From Streptomyces noursei ATCC 11455 (GTDB taxonomy: Bacteria > Actinomycetota > Actinomycetes > Streptomycetales > Streptomycetaceae): 64,000 nucleotides of DNA. Positions within the stretch are counted from its first letter, which is position 1. Every line of letters starts with the position of its first letter. The stretch covers positions 1,550,001 to 1,614,000 of the forward strand of contig NZ_CP011533.1 of NCBI RefSeq assembly GCF_001704275.1. The letters run 5' to 3'. This document shows, piece by piece, positions 16,308 through 24,712 of this stretch. The notes beneath the pieces were generated by a model. The model did no database searches and was not told the origin of the DNA. It saw only the letters and a list, made by a program, of their open reading frames with translations. The position numbers and the translations under genes were made by a program.

Positions 16308-17123
16308 CTAGGACCGCCGGCGCGGCCGACCGCGCCCGCCCGCGTCCTTGGCCGCCGCACCGGCTCCGCGCCGCGGCCCGCGCCCGGCCGGCGCCTTGCC
16401 CCGCGCCGCCCCGCCGCCCTTGCCGCCCGACTGCCCCTGCTGAGCCTTCTGGCCCTTGTGCTCCTTCTGGTCCTTCTTGCCGGACGGCTTCTGCTGCGCC
16501 TCCTCGGCCGTGCGGCGGCCCCGGGAGCTGTTCACCGTCCGTCCGCGGACGATCCCGATGAAGTCCTCCACCTGATCGGTGGTCCGGTCCTCGCGCCACG
16601 ACAGCGCGACCTGGGACTGGGGCGCGCCGGTGATCGTCCGGTAGACGAGGTCCCGCCGGTGGTACAGGCGGGCCAGCGACTGCGGGACGATGAGCAGCCC
16701 GACCCCGGCCGCCACCAGTTCGAGGGCGTCCGGCGTCGTGGCCGGGCGCTCGATCGCGGGCCGCCCCGGGGGCCGCTCCCAGTCCAGGGTGTCGTCGAGC
16801 GGGTGCTGCAAGATCTCGTCGGCGAGATCGTCGACGGACACCTCGTCGAACGCGGCGATCAGGTGGTCCTTCGGCACCACGACCACCGACGTCTCGGTGT
16901 AGAGCGGGATCGCGCTGAGTTCCGTGCGATCGACCGGCAGCCGCAGGAAACCCGCGTCGGCGGCACCGCTCCGCAGCACCTCGGCCGCCTCGCCGGCGGA
17001 CACCTGGTGCAGCGTGAGCGGTACGTCCGGCAGGCGCTCGTTCCAGATCCGCACCCACTTGGCGGGTGTCACTCCCGGTACATACGCGAGCCGGAACGAG
17101 GGGGAAGTCTCCGAGCCTGTCAC
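16308..17123 (-). CDS. LysR-type substrate-binding domain protein without DNA-binding domain, basic tail
   Basis: 271 residues. The first ~195 match the effector-binding half of LysR-type regulators: FRLAYVPGVTPAKWVRIWNERLPDVPL, RSGAADAGFLRLPVD, and VAAGVGLLIVPQSLA. There is no winged-helix region in front, either in the protein or in the upstream DNA. The last ~70 residues are Lys/Gln/Gly/Arg-rich and disordered (for example KKDQKEHKGQKAQQGQ), ending RGRPRRRS, and could bind nucleic acid. It starts with GTG at 17123, with a weak ribosome site. It is divergent from the DUF5997 gene, a neighbour I associate with this family in actinomycetes. The role is unknown. Confidence 0.82.
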   Translation of the reverse strand: MTGSETSPSFRLAYVPGVTPAKWVRIWNERLPDVPLTLHQVSAGEAAEVLRSGAADAGFLRLPVDRTELSAIPLYTETSVVVVPKDHLIAAFDEVSVDDLADEILQHPLDDTLDWERPPGRPAIERPATTPDALELVAAGVGLLIVPQSLARLYHRRDLVYRTITGAPQSQVALSWREDRTTDQVEDFIGIVRGRTVNSSRGRRTAEEAQQKPSGKKDQKEHKGQKAQQGQSGGKGGGAARGKAPAGRGPRRGAGAAAKDAGGRGRPRRRS

Positions 17124-17193
17124 CCCGCCAGGTTACCCGCCGTGGTCAGAGGCCGTGGTCAGAGGTGGTGCGCACGCTCGATACCCTGGAGCC

Positions 17194-17580
17194 ATGACGT
17201 CGCACCAGACCGCCCAGACGATGAAGCCCGCCACCGCGGCGAAGAAGCTGGGTGTGTACCTCCAGGCCACCCCCTCCGAGTTCCAGGAGGGCGTGGTCTC
17301 GCGCGCCGAGCTCAACGCGCTCCAGGCGGATCCGCCCGAGTGGCTGCGCGAGCTGCGGCGCAACGGCCCCCACCCCCGCCCGGTGGTCGCCGCGAAGCTG
17401 GGCGTCTCCATCTCCGGTCTGGCCCGTGCCGGCGTCACCGACGCCCTGACCACGGAGCAGGTCGACGCGCTGAAGACGGAGAACCCCGAGTGGCTACGGA
17501 AGGAGCGCGCCACCCAGGCCGAGGTCCGCAAGGAGACGGCCCGCCTGAAGGAGAAGCAGCGCACCGAGGACGAGGCGTAA
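17194..17580 (+). CDS. DUF5997 family protein
   Basis: 128 residues, cytosolic and highly charged. The sequence MKPATAAKKLGVYLQATPSEFQEG and the two repeats of the type L-x-x-(D/E)-x-P-(P/E)-W-L-R (ADPPEWLRELR and TENPEWLRKER) fit the DUF5997 family of unknown function. The C-terminus is a charged helix. It is divergent from the LysR-like substrate-binding protein, with only 70 bp between starts, so they probably share control and perhaps function. The ATG at 17194 has a closely spaced TGGAG. No enzymatic motif is visible. Confidence 0.82.
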   Translation: MTSHQTAQTMKPATAAKKLGVYLQATPSEFQEGVVSRAELNALQADPPEWLRELRRNGPHPRPVVAAKLGVSISGLARAGVTDALTTEQVDALKTENPEWLRKERATQAEVRKETARLKEKQRTEDEA

Positions 17581-17724
17581 GCACCCCACCACGGGGAGCG
17601 AGGGGCCGGCCCTTCCCTCCCCGTCGGTCGGCCGCCCCCTCTCCCCCGCCGGTCGGCCGTTCGCGCTCGGCATACGGCATCACCGGGTGTGTCCCGTATC
17701 GCGGCGACCCGACATGATGGGCAC

Positions 17725-18129
17725 ATGACGGCTTCGAGGACCCGACCCGCACTGGTCTACGACGGTGACTGCGGCTTCTGCACCACCTCCGTGCGCTTCG
17801 CCGAGCGACACATCCGCCCCCGCTGCCGGATCACCGCCTGGCAGTTCGCGGACCTGGAGGAACTCGGGGTCACCCAGCAGCGCGCCGAGCACGAGGTGCT
17901 GTGGATCACCCCGACGGGCACGGTCCACGGCGGCGCCCGGGCCGTCGCCAAGGTGTTGCTGAACGCGGGTGGCCCGTGGGCCGTCGCCGGCGCCGTCCTC
18001 ACGCTCCCCGCGCTGCGCTGGTTCGCGCACGCCGCCTACCGCCTGATCGCCGACAACCGTCACCGCATGCCCGGCGGCACCGCGGCCTGCGCCCTGCCGG
18101 CCAACGCCCGCCCGAACGCGGGCCGTTGA
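17725..18129 (+). CDS. DUF393 / DCC-family thiol-disulfide oxidoreductase-like protein
   Basis: 134 residues. The N-terminal YDGDCGFC motif (Cys16 and Cys19) is the DxxCxxC signature of the DCC family, followed by thioredoxin-like strands and a GARAVAKVL helix region. A hydrophobic stretch near residues 84-106 could touch the membrane. DCC proteins are inferred thiol-disulfide redox proteins but few have been tested. The ATG at 17725 lacks a strong ribosome site and an in-frame GTG at 17689 is possible. It stands between DUF5997 and a PPOX-type gene on the same strand, without tight coupling. Confidence 0.85.
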   Translation: MTASRTRPALVYDGDCGFCTTSVRFAERHIRPRCRITAWQFADLEELGVTQQRAEHEVLWITPTGTVHGGARAVAKVLLNAGGPWAVAGAVLTLPALRWFAHAAYRLIADNRHRMPGGTAACALPANARPNAGR

Positions 18130-18211
18130 CGGCCGGAACCGCTGGGCACCCGGTATCCGGCGTCGCGCCCCCGCCGGGAATAGCCGGCCGGCCGCCGCGG
18201 CTGTACCGGAC

Positions 18212-18643
18212 ATGACCGCTACGCCTTTCCCACCGCGCGCGCTTCTCGCGGAGAGCCGCCTCGGGGTGCTCGCGACGATCAAGTCGGACGGCCGCCCCCA
18301 GCTCTCCCCTGTCATGCCCTTCTACGACCGGGAGGCCGACCTCCTCTATGTCTCGATGACCGAGGGACGGGCCAAGACCGCGAATCTGCGCCGGGACCCG
18401 CGAGCCGCGCTGGAGGTCACCAGCGCCGACGGCGGGTCCTGGGCCACCGCCGAGGGCACGGTGACGCTCACCGGCCCGGGTACGGAGCCGCACGGCCCTG
18501 AGGTCGAGGCGCTGGTGCGCTACTACCGGCTCGCCGCCGGGGAGCACCCCGACTGGGAGGAGTACCGCTCGGTGATGGTCTCCGACCGCAGGGTGCTCAT
18601 GACGATGACGGTGGACCACGTATACGGCGCCAAGCTGCGCTGA
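18212..18643 (+). CDS. PPOX-class F420- or FMN-dependent oxidoreductase
   Basis: 143 residues. The split-barrel fold of the pyridoxamine-phosphate-oxidase-like superfamily is seen in LLAESRLGVLATIKSDGRPQLSPVMPFYD, then the cofactor-contacting KTANLRRDPRAALEV, and the closing RVLMTMTVDHVYGAKL. Actinobacterial members of this length usually bind F420 and reduce unsaturated small molecules, but FMN or heme binders also exist. The substrate is unknown. The ATG at 18212 is the only sensible start. It follows the DCC gene by 82 bp. Confidence 0.88.
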   Translation: MTATPFPPRALLAESRLGVLATIKSDGRPQLSPVMPFYDREADLLYVSMTEGRAKTANLRRDPRAALEVTSADGGSWATAEGTVTLTGPGTEPHGPEVEALVRYYRLAAGEHPDWEEYRSVMVSDRRVLMTMTVDHVYGAKLR

Positions 18644-18673
18644 CGCCGTCCACCACCGCACCGCCCGCACCCC

Positions 18674-18844
18674 TTGAGATTCGCCGGCCTGGCCGACGAG
18701 CTCGACCGCCCCGCCGTGGGCGCCTTCCTGTCGGACGGCCTCGGCGGACCTCCCGACCCGCGTCCCCTGCTCCGCACGCGGGCGTGGCGACGGTTGTGCC
18801 CTGCGCGCGACGTACCGCGGTGGCTCCGGCAGCGGGATGCGTAG
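18674..18844 (+). pseudogene. Possible coding remnant before the VWA gene
   Basis: A frame beginning at TTG 18674 (LRFAGLADELDRPAVGAFL) runs about 56 codons to a stop at 18842-18844. Its residue mix is protein-like and unlike a random high-GC frame. There is no ribosome site and no recognised domain. It may be the tail of a lost gene. Confidence 0.25.
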
Positions 18845-18874
18845 GCTCCCCGGGGGGAAAGGAGCTCGATCGAC

Positions 18875-19594
18875 ATGAGTCCGCTGAGTCTGGAAAAGGT
18901 GGAGCAGGCCGCGCCGCCGCTGGTGAACCTCTACAAGCAGGCGGGGGTCAGCCTGCGCAAGCACGGGCTGCAGGGGCAGCGGGCCGCGGTGTACCTGGTG
19001 CTGGACCGGTCGGGCTCGATGCGCCCGTACTACAAGGACGGCACGATGCAGCACCTGGCCGAACAGGTCCTGGCGGTCTCCGCGCATCTCGACGACGACG
19101 CGGTCGTCCCGCTGGTGTTCTTCTCCACCGACGTCGACGGCGTGCACGAGATCAGCTTGGACTCCTACCAGGGGCGGGTGGCCGCCTACCACGAACAACT
19201 GGGGCACATGGGGCGCACCCACTACGAGGCCGGGATGGACGCCGTACTCGACCACTACCTCGCGTCCGGGGCGCGGGCACCGGCGCTGGTGGTGTTCCAG
19301 ACCGACGGTGGGCCCACCAGCCGGACCGCTGCCGAGAAGTGGCTGTGCAAGGCCGCCGGGCTGCCGCTGTTCTGGCAGTTCATCGGCTTCGGCGACCCCG
19401 AGCACCGGGAGTTCGACTTCCTCCGCCGGCTGGACGAACTCCCGGTCCCCCGCCGCAGGATCGTCGACAACGCCGGCTTCTTCCCCGCCGGCACCACCCC
19501 CAGCGCCCTGCCCGACGCGGACCTCTTCGACCGGCTGCTCGGGGAATTCCCCACCTGGCTGGCGGCCGCTCGCGCCCAGGAGATCCTCCCCTAG
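18875..19594 (+). CDS. VWA domain protein (TerY-like)
   Basis: 239 residues, essentially one von Willebrand A domain. The metal-ion-dependent adhesion site is DRSGS at residues 44-48 in VYLVLDRSGSM, with the later TDGGPTS loop also conserved. The layout matches the stand-alone VWA proteins of the tellurium-resistance (TerY) group and of AAA-linked systems. Here there is no terD, terC, kinase or AAA partner nearby, so the role is open. GGAG lies upstream of the ATG at 18875. A signal peptide is absent, which implies a cytosolic protein. Confidence 0.88.
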   Translation: MSPLSLEKVEQAAPPLVNLYKQAGVSLRKHGLQGQRAAVYLVLDRSGSMRPYYKDGTMQHLAEQVLAVSAHLDDDAVVPLVFFSTDVDGVHEISLDSYQGRVAAYHEQLGHMGRTHYEAGMDAVLDHYLASGARAPALVVFQTDGGPTSRTAAEKWLCKAAGLPLFWQFIGFGDPEHREFDFLRRLDELPVPRRRIVDNAGFFPAGTTPSALPDADLFDRLLGEFPTWLAAARAQEILP

Positions 19595-19800
19595 GCCGTG
19601 CCCACAACACCCCGCCGTTCGCCCGGAGAACGGGCCGAGCGGCGCCCGGTGTGCGCCGGGCGCCGGACGGCAGGTGGGACGAGACCCCGCCCGTGTCCAG
19701 GTCGCCGCCGAAACGGAAGCCGCCGTCGCCGACGTTGCACCGGCTGCCTTCCCGGGTCGGCGCCGACCATGAACACCGCCGTGCCGTGCGTCCGTTGACG

Positions 19801-20592
19801 TCAGGCATCCAGCGGGCCGGACCCGGTGGACGGCATCCGGCCCCCGGGGCCGCGCCGGCGGGGGCGTATGCGGTCGAGGAGGACGAGGGCGAGGGCGAGG
19901 GCGTAGAAGGCCAGGGCGAAGACGGCCGCGTTGGTGGCGATGCCGGCGTAGCCGTGGAGGTCGACGTCGAGGAAGGGATAGGGGTAGCGGCCGTCGGTGC
20001 CGGGGGCGAGGAGGGCGCCACGGATGAGGGCGAAGGGAAGGTAGAGGATCGGGTAGACGAGCCACTGCCAGGCGTAGCGGAACAGGAAGGCGCCGGGGGC
20101 GGTGAAGAGGATCCGGTCCAGGACCGCGGCGAGGGGGGTCGCGGTGTGGAGGAGCTGGCTGGCGACCGATTCGACGGGGGTCCGGTGGCTGGTCATGGAG
20201 AAGCCGCTGGAGTCGTTCGACAGGACGAAGTGGAAGACGAGCCCGGTGATGCAGATGTAGAGCAGCGCCGCGCCGGTGATCCGCGGCGAGAGGGCGGGAC
20301 GACCGGTCCAGGCGCGGTGCGCGGACCAGGCGAAGACGAGGACCAACAGGATGTTGGACTGGATCGTGAAGTAGCTGAAGAGCCGGCCCAGATCATGGGA
20401 GTCGATCGTGTCCAGCACGATCCCGGTGACTCCGGTCAGGGCCGCCAGCGCGCGGAAGACCGCCGCGACGGGACGGCGGCCACCACAGGAGGGTGCGGGG
20501 ACGGCCGCCGCGTCGGGCAGGCCGGGCCGAGCCGTGGACTCGGCGGGGGCGGCGACGGCCGCCGGCGTGGTGGGGGGTGTCGGATCAGGCAT
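19801..20592 (-). CDS. Pr6Pr family integral membrane protein
   Basis: 263 residues with about six hydrophobic helices: AVFRALAALTGVTGIVL, YFTIQSNILLVLVFAW, ITGAALLYICITGLVFHF, a pair around the WLVYPILYLPFALI segment, and NAAVFALAFYALALALVLL. The central P-I-L-Y-L-P-F-A and FTIQSN motifs are typical of Pr6Pr proteins (named for six helices and Pro residues), whose function is unknown. The N-terminal 45 residues are Pro/Ala-rich and probably cytosolic. The ATG at 20592 has GGTGG just upstream. It is an isolated gene. Confidence 0.85.
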   Translation of the reverse strand: MPDPTPPTTPAAVAAPAESTARPGLPDAAAVPAPSCGGRRPVAAVFRALAALTGVTGIVLDTIDSHDLGRLFSYFTIQSNILLVLVFAWSAHRAWTGRPALSPRITGAALLYICITGLVFHFVLSNDSSGFSMTSHRTPVESVASQLLHTATPLAAVLDRILFTAPGAFLFRYAWQWLVYPILYLPFALIRGALLAPGTDGRYPYPFLDVDLHGYAGIATNAAVFALAFYALALALVLLDRIRPRRRGPGGRMPSTGSGPLDA

Positions 20593-20757
20593 TGGTCCAC
20601 CGTACGGCCCGGCCCTGTGGGCGAGGCCACGATCACCGCGGACGCCCCTGCCGAGACGCCTTCGCCACCGCGCCCCGCGGATCGCTCGAACCGACTGGGC
20701 TTCCCGTCCGCGGCCCCCTGACCCGGCCCGGCCTGCCGCCGCCCAGGGCCACCGTGG

Positions 20758-21549
20758 TCAGACGCTGAACTCGACGGTGTAGCCGTACATGTCGGCGGGG
20801 TACCACGAGTGCGAGACCTCCGCCGGCGCGCCGGTTGCCAAACGTGCCGTGCGCTGCGTCTGCAGGACCACACCGCCTCGGCCGATGCCCAGTTTCTCGC
20901 CGATGTCCAGATCGGCGGGCCGGGCCAGGATGGACTGTCGCGCGCTCGTCAGATGGACCCCCGCCTGCTGGAGGATGTGCAGGACGCCGGCCGACTTCAG
21001 GCCCCGCTTGGTCAGCAGTTTGCCGTGCGCGTCGCAGAGGAAGTTGCGGTGGAAGGCGAAGGGGGCTTCCCCGGCGAACATCAAGCGCTCGACGATCGTG
21101 CCGCGCCCTTCCGGCAGGCCGAGTTCCGCCGCCACCTCTTCCGGGAGCCGCCGCCGGTGCAGGATGGAGATCTCCCTCACGGCGTGGGCGTTGGACGATG
21201 CTGCCGTCAACAGGTCGTTCATATCGCCCTTGAAGACATACCGCATCGGCTTCCGCGCGACGTCGAGAACGAAGGTGCCACGGCCGTGCTGCCGTGCCAG
21301 CAGGCCGCTTTCGACCAGGTCGAGAAGGGCCTGCCGCACCGTCGCCCGGCTCACGCCGAACTCGCGCGCCAGGTCCTGCTCGGGCGCAAGTTGATGGTGG
21401 GCGGGGTAGGTGCCGTCGAGAATCCGCTGGCGCAGCACGCTCGCAATCTGGTGATAGAGCGGGATCGGGGAGGAATGAGTGATCATGCGGTATCCGGGCT
21501 CGGCCTGAAAGAGGGGCGCAGTCGTGCGGCGCAGTATCTCACCTCGCAC
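20758..21549 (-). CDS. GntR-family regulator with UTRA ligand domain
   Basis: 263 residues from the GTG at 21549. A GntR winged helix (PIPLYHQIASVLRQRI, then APEQDLAREFGVSRATVRQALLDLVESGLL) is followed by a UTRA effector domain (AGEAPFAFHRNFL, LGIGRGGVVLQTQRTA, SHSWYPADMYGY). The GTG has GGGAG six nt upstream and overlaps the end of the MFS gene by 11 nt, suggesting coupling. The alternative ATG at 21486 gives the more family-like N-terminus MITHSSPIPLYHQ but lacks a ribosome site. As the last gene of the amidotransferase set it is the best candidate for its local regulator, perhaps sensing a pathway intermediate. Confidence 0.85.
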   Translation of the reverse strand: MRGEILRRTTAPLFQAEPGYRMITHSSPIPLYHQIASVLRQRILDGTYPAHHQLAPEQDLAREFGVSRATVRQALLDLVESGLLARQHGRGTFVLDVARKPMRYVFKGDMNDLLTAASSNAHAVREISILHRRRLPEEVAAELGLPEGRGTIVERLMFAGEAPFAFHRNFLCDAHGKLLTKRGLKSAGVLHILQQAGVHLTSARQSILARPADLDIGEKLGIGRGGVVLQTQRTARLATGAPAEVSHSWYPADMYGYTVEFSV

Positions 21550-22783
21550 GCCAGGCTCCCAGTACGGCGATGACGACGGCCAACGCCGCCATTACGGTTC
21601 CCACCCCGATGACCACCGTGACGCTCACGCCGTGGACGCCCATCAGCCACACGCCCCAGGAGGCAGCCGCATACAGGACGGCGAGGTTCCAGGACAGGGC
21701 GACGGCGGTGAAACCGTCGGAATGCGAGGCGACCAGGGTCTGCTGGTTGGTGTCGAAAGCTCCGGCGGCGATGAACCACACCAGGACGGCGGCCAGGTTG
21801 AGCCACAGCGACCGGGGACCGACCGCGACCGTCAGTGTCACCAGCAGCGTGGTGGCCCACAGCGGAAGCAGCACCGCCTCGCCTCGGCCGCGGGCCCGTA
21901 CGGCGTCGCCGAACCGGCCGCCGAGCGACGCCCCGATGAACATGCCCAGACCACTGAGCAGCCCGACGGCACCCAGTGCGGACGTGGACAGCTCGTACCG
22001 GGAACCCAGGATGTCCGGCAGGTAGGTGTACGCCCCCAGGCTCGCCGCGTGGAAGAGGAAGGTGACGATCAGGGCGCGGCGCAGCCGGGCGCGGGTCCAC
22101 ACCCGCCACAGGACGCGCGCCCCGGTGTCCTGTGCCCGTTGGTGCCGGTGGTGTTCACCGCTGTGCCGCAGCCCGTAGAGCATCAGCGGGAGTGCCGCCA
22201 GGGCCGCCGCGCCCAGTAGCACGAACGGGCTGTGCCAGCCGGCGAGATCGGCGGCGAAACCGCCGACGGGCACGCCGAGCACCTGGCCGAGCGCGAAGGC
22301 GCCCATCCCGGCGCCCATGGCCGTACCCCGTACGGCCTCGGGGGCGCTGGCGGCGATCCAGGCCCAGATGGCCGGGCCGGCCATGGCCACCCCGAATCCG
22401 GCGGCGGCACGGGAAGCGATCAGCACGCCGTAGTCCCCGCTCAGCGCGGCGGTCGCGTTGCCCGCGATGAAGAGCGAGGCGCCGATGCCGACCATGCGCC
22501 GCGGCCCCCAGCGGGAGTTGGCCAGGCCGAGCGGCGGTCCGGCCACCGCCTGGACCAGGACGTAGGCGGTGACCAGATGCGCGGCACCGGCGACCGGCAC
22601 ACCGATGTCGGCGGCGACCGTGGGCAGAAGTGGTGCCACGAGATACATCTCGGCGCCCACCAGGAAGAGGAAGAGATAGAGCGGTAGATAGCCCAGCAGC
22701 AGCCGCGGGAGGCGGGGCGGGGCGGAACCGGTGCCCGGGGCCCGGGCGGCGCCGGCATCGGTGGCGGGCAGGGGGGTTTCCAT
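21539..22783 (-). CDS. MFS transporter, DHA1-type drug exporter
   Basis: 414 residues with about 12 hydrophobic helices. The loop after helix 2 (GPPLGLANSRWGPRRMVGIG) is the major-facilitator motif A region, and a second set of six helices begins near residue 210. Family layout (Bcr/CflA or AraJ-like, DHA1) points to proton-driven export of a small molecule. Its ATG at 22783 shares a base with the stop of the upstream asparagine-synthetase gene (TGATG), so the two are translationally coupled. This links export to the amidotransferase product. A His-rich stretch (EHHRHQRAQD) sits in the central cytosolic loop. Confidence 0.88.
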   Translation of the reverse strand: METPLPATDAGAARAPGTGSAPPRLPRLLLGYLPLYLFLFLVGAEMYLVAPLLPTVAADIGVPVAGAAHLVTAYVLVQAVAGPPLGLANSRWGPRRMVGIGASLFIAGNATAALSGDYGVLIASRAAAGFGVAMAGPAIWAWIAASAPEAVRGTAMGAGMGAFALGQVLGVPVGGFAADLAGWHSPFVLLGAAALAALPLMLYGLRHSGEHHRHQRAQDTGARVLWRVWTRARLRRALIVTFLFHAASLGAYTYLPDILGSRYELSTSALGAVGLLSGLGMFIGASLGGRFGDAVRARGRGEAVLLPLWATTLLVTLTVAVGPRSLWLNLAAVLVWFIAAGAFDTNQQTLVASHSDGFTAVALSWNLAVLYAAASWGVWLMGVHGVSVTVVIGVGTVMAALAVVIAVLGAWRAR

Positions 22784-24630
22784 CAGGGCAGCTCCGGGTT
22801 GTAGGTGCGCAGCCAGACGTCGAAGTTCAGGGCGAGTTCCGCGCCGAGGTTGCTGATGAGGCTGCCCCGTTCGGATGCGGTGACGGCCGCGTGCAGGGCG
22901 CGCTCGTCGAAGAGCTCGGGGAGCCGGCAGTGCGGGTCGGCCAGGCGGGTGGCCAGCTGCTCGCGGAGCGCCTGGGCGTAGCGGGGGTCGGGAGTCGACG
23001 GGTAGGGCACCTTGGGCCGGTGCAGTACGGAGTCCGGCAGCAGGTCGCGGACGGCTGCGCGCAGTGTGCTCTTCTCCCGGCCGTCGTGGGTCCGGGTGCG
23101 CCAGGAAAGGCCCTGGACGTATTCCACCAGCCGGTGGTCGCAGAACGGCACGCGCACTTCCAGGCCGACGGCCATGCTGAGCCGGTCCTTGCGGTCGAGC
23201 AGGGTCGGCAGGAACCGGGTGAGGGCGACATGGGATATCTCGCGCATCCGGCGTTCCACGGGGTCGCCGGCCGGGGCGTGCGGGACTTCGGCGAGAGCGG
23301 TGCGGTACTGGTCGGCGACGTAGTCGTCGACCGCGAGCCGTTCTCGCAGGTCCTTGCGGAACAGGGCGAGGATGCGCTGGTGCAGCCGACCGTGGGCAGG
23401 GGTGTCGGCCAGCCAGGGGAAGGTGTCGGCCCCGACGGCATCCGGGTGGTGGAACCAGCGGTAGCCGCCGAAGACTTCGTCGGCCGACTCTCCCGACAGG
23501 GCGACGGTGGCATGCTCCCCGACCGCGGCGAAGAGCTGGTGCAGGCTCAGATCGAGATCGCCGATGCCGTTGGGGAGGTCGCGCGCGAGCACGCTGTCGC
23601 GCCGTACCGCGGGGTCGGCGAGCCGCTCGCCCGGCAGGACGATCTCCCGGTGGTCGGTGTGCAGATGTGCGGCGGCCTGCCGCGCATACGGCCCGTCCTC
23701 GGTGGGGGTCGAACTGCCCGTGAAGGAAACGGAGAAGGACCGGATCCGATCCTCGGCGCGGCCGGCGGCGAGGGCGGTGAGGGCCGAGGAGTCCAGCCCG
23801 CCGGACAGCAGCGTGCACACGGGGACATCGGCGACGAGCTGTCGGGCGACGATGTCCTCAAGCAGTTCCCGTACCTGGGCGGCGCTCTTGGTGGGGTCGT
23901 CGCCGTGTTCCTCGGGCCGGGGCGCCCAGTAGCGCCGCTGTCCGTGGCTGCCGTCGGCCCGGACGTGCAGCAGGTGGCCGGGCGGGAGTTCGCGCAATGC
24001 GGCGTACGGAGTGCGGCCGGGTACTTTCAGCAGGGGCAGCAGGAGCTGTGCCAGTCCTTCGCCGTCCACGCGGGGCACGGCCGCCGGATGGGCGAGCAGC
24101 GCCTTGGGCTCGGAACCGAACGCGACGCCGCCGGGCAGCGGCAGATAGCAGAGCGGCTTGATGCCCAACCGGTCGCGGACTAGCCACAGTTCCCGTGCGT
24201 GTGCGTCCCAGACGGCGAAGGCGTACATGCCGTTGAAGCGTTCGGCGGCCGCCGGGCCCCATTCCTGCCAGGCGGCGAGGACGACCTCGGTGTCTCCGGT
24301 GGTGCGGAAACGGTGTCCCTGGGTGGCCAGTTCGCTGCGCAGTTCACGGTAGTTGTACAGCTCTCCGCTGTAGACGAGGGAGAACTCCCGGCCGTCGCTG
24401 CCCCTGGTCATCGGCTGGACGCTGCCCTCCGGGTCGAGGACGGCGAGCCGCCGATGCCCCAGGGCGACCGGGCCGTGAAGCAGGGTGCCCGAGTCGTCGG
24501 GGCCCCGGCAGGCCATCGTCGCGGTCATGGCGCTCAGCAGGCGCTCCGCCTCGAGGCCACGGCCGGTGTCCTGGACCGCCCCGGCGGGCGGGAATCGATG
24601 GTGGTCCACCCATCCGGTGATGCCGCACAT
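22783..24630 (-). CDS. Asparagine synthetase-type glutamine amidotransferase (copy 1)
   Basis: 615 residues. The N-terminal Ntn glutaminase has the nucleophile Cys2 (MCGITGW), CRGPDDSG at 41-48, VYSGELYNYRELR at 87-98 and GDTEVVL. The C-terminal synthetase half has the pyrophosphate loop SGGLDSS at 276-282 and the conserved KDRLSMAVGLEVRVPFCDHRLVEY block. All catalytic elements are intact. The family forms amides from an acid, glutamine and ATP; clustered members act on unusual substrates (malonyl, glutarimide or beta-lactam precursors). AGGAAGG precedes the ATG. It is next to a second copy 82 bp upstream and coupled to an MFS gene downstream. Confidence 0.93.
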   Translation of the reverse strand: MCGITGWVDHHRFPPAGAVQDTGRGLEAERLLSAMTATMACRGPDDSGTLLHGPVALGHRRLAVLDPEGSVQPMTRGSDGREFSLVYSGELYNYRELRSELATQGHRFRTTGDTEVVLAAWQEWGPAAAERFNGMYAFAVWDAHARELWLVRDRLGIKPLCYLPLPGGVAFGSEPKALLAHPAAVPRVDGEGLAQLLLPLLKVPGRTPYAALRELPPGHLLHVRADGSHGQRRYWAPRPEEHGDDPTKSAAQVRELLEDIVARQLVADVPVCTLLSGGLDSSALTALAAGRAEDRIRSFSVSFTGSSTPTEDGPYARQAAAHLHTDHREIVLPGERLADPAVRRDSVLARDLPNGIGDLDLSLHQLFAAVGEHATVALSGESADEVFGGYRWFHHPDAVGADTFPWLADTPAHGRLHQRILALFRKDLRERLAVDDYVADQYRTALAEVPHAPAGDPVERRMREISHVALTRFLPTLLDRKDRLSMAVGLEVRVPFCDHRLVEYVQGLSWRTRTHDGREKSTLRAAVRDLLPDSVLHRPKVPYPSTPDPRYAQALREQLATRLADPHCRLPELFDERALHAAVTASERGSLISNLGAELALNFDVWLRTYNPELP

Positions 24631-24712
24631 GCTGGTTCGTTTCCTTCCTGCTTCTTTCGTGTGGGCCTGCTGTTGTCGAGTGGTCGAGGACGTCGGGGCG
24701 ACCCGCTCGGGT

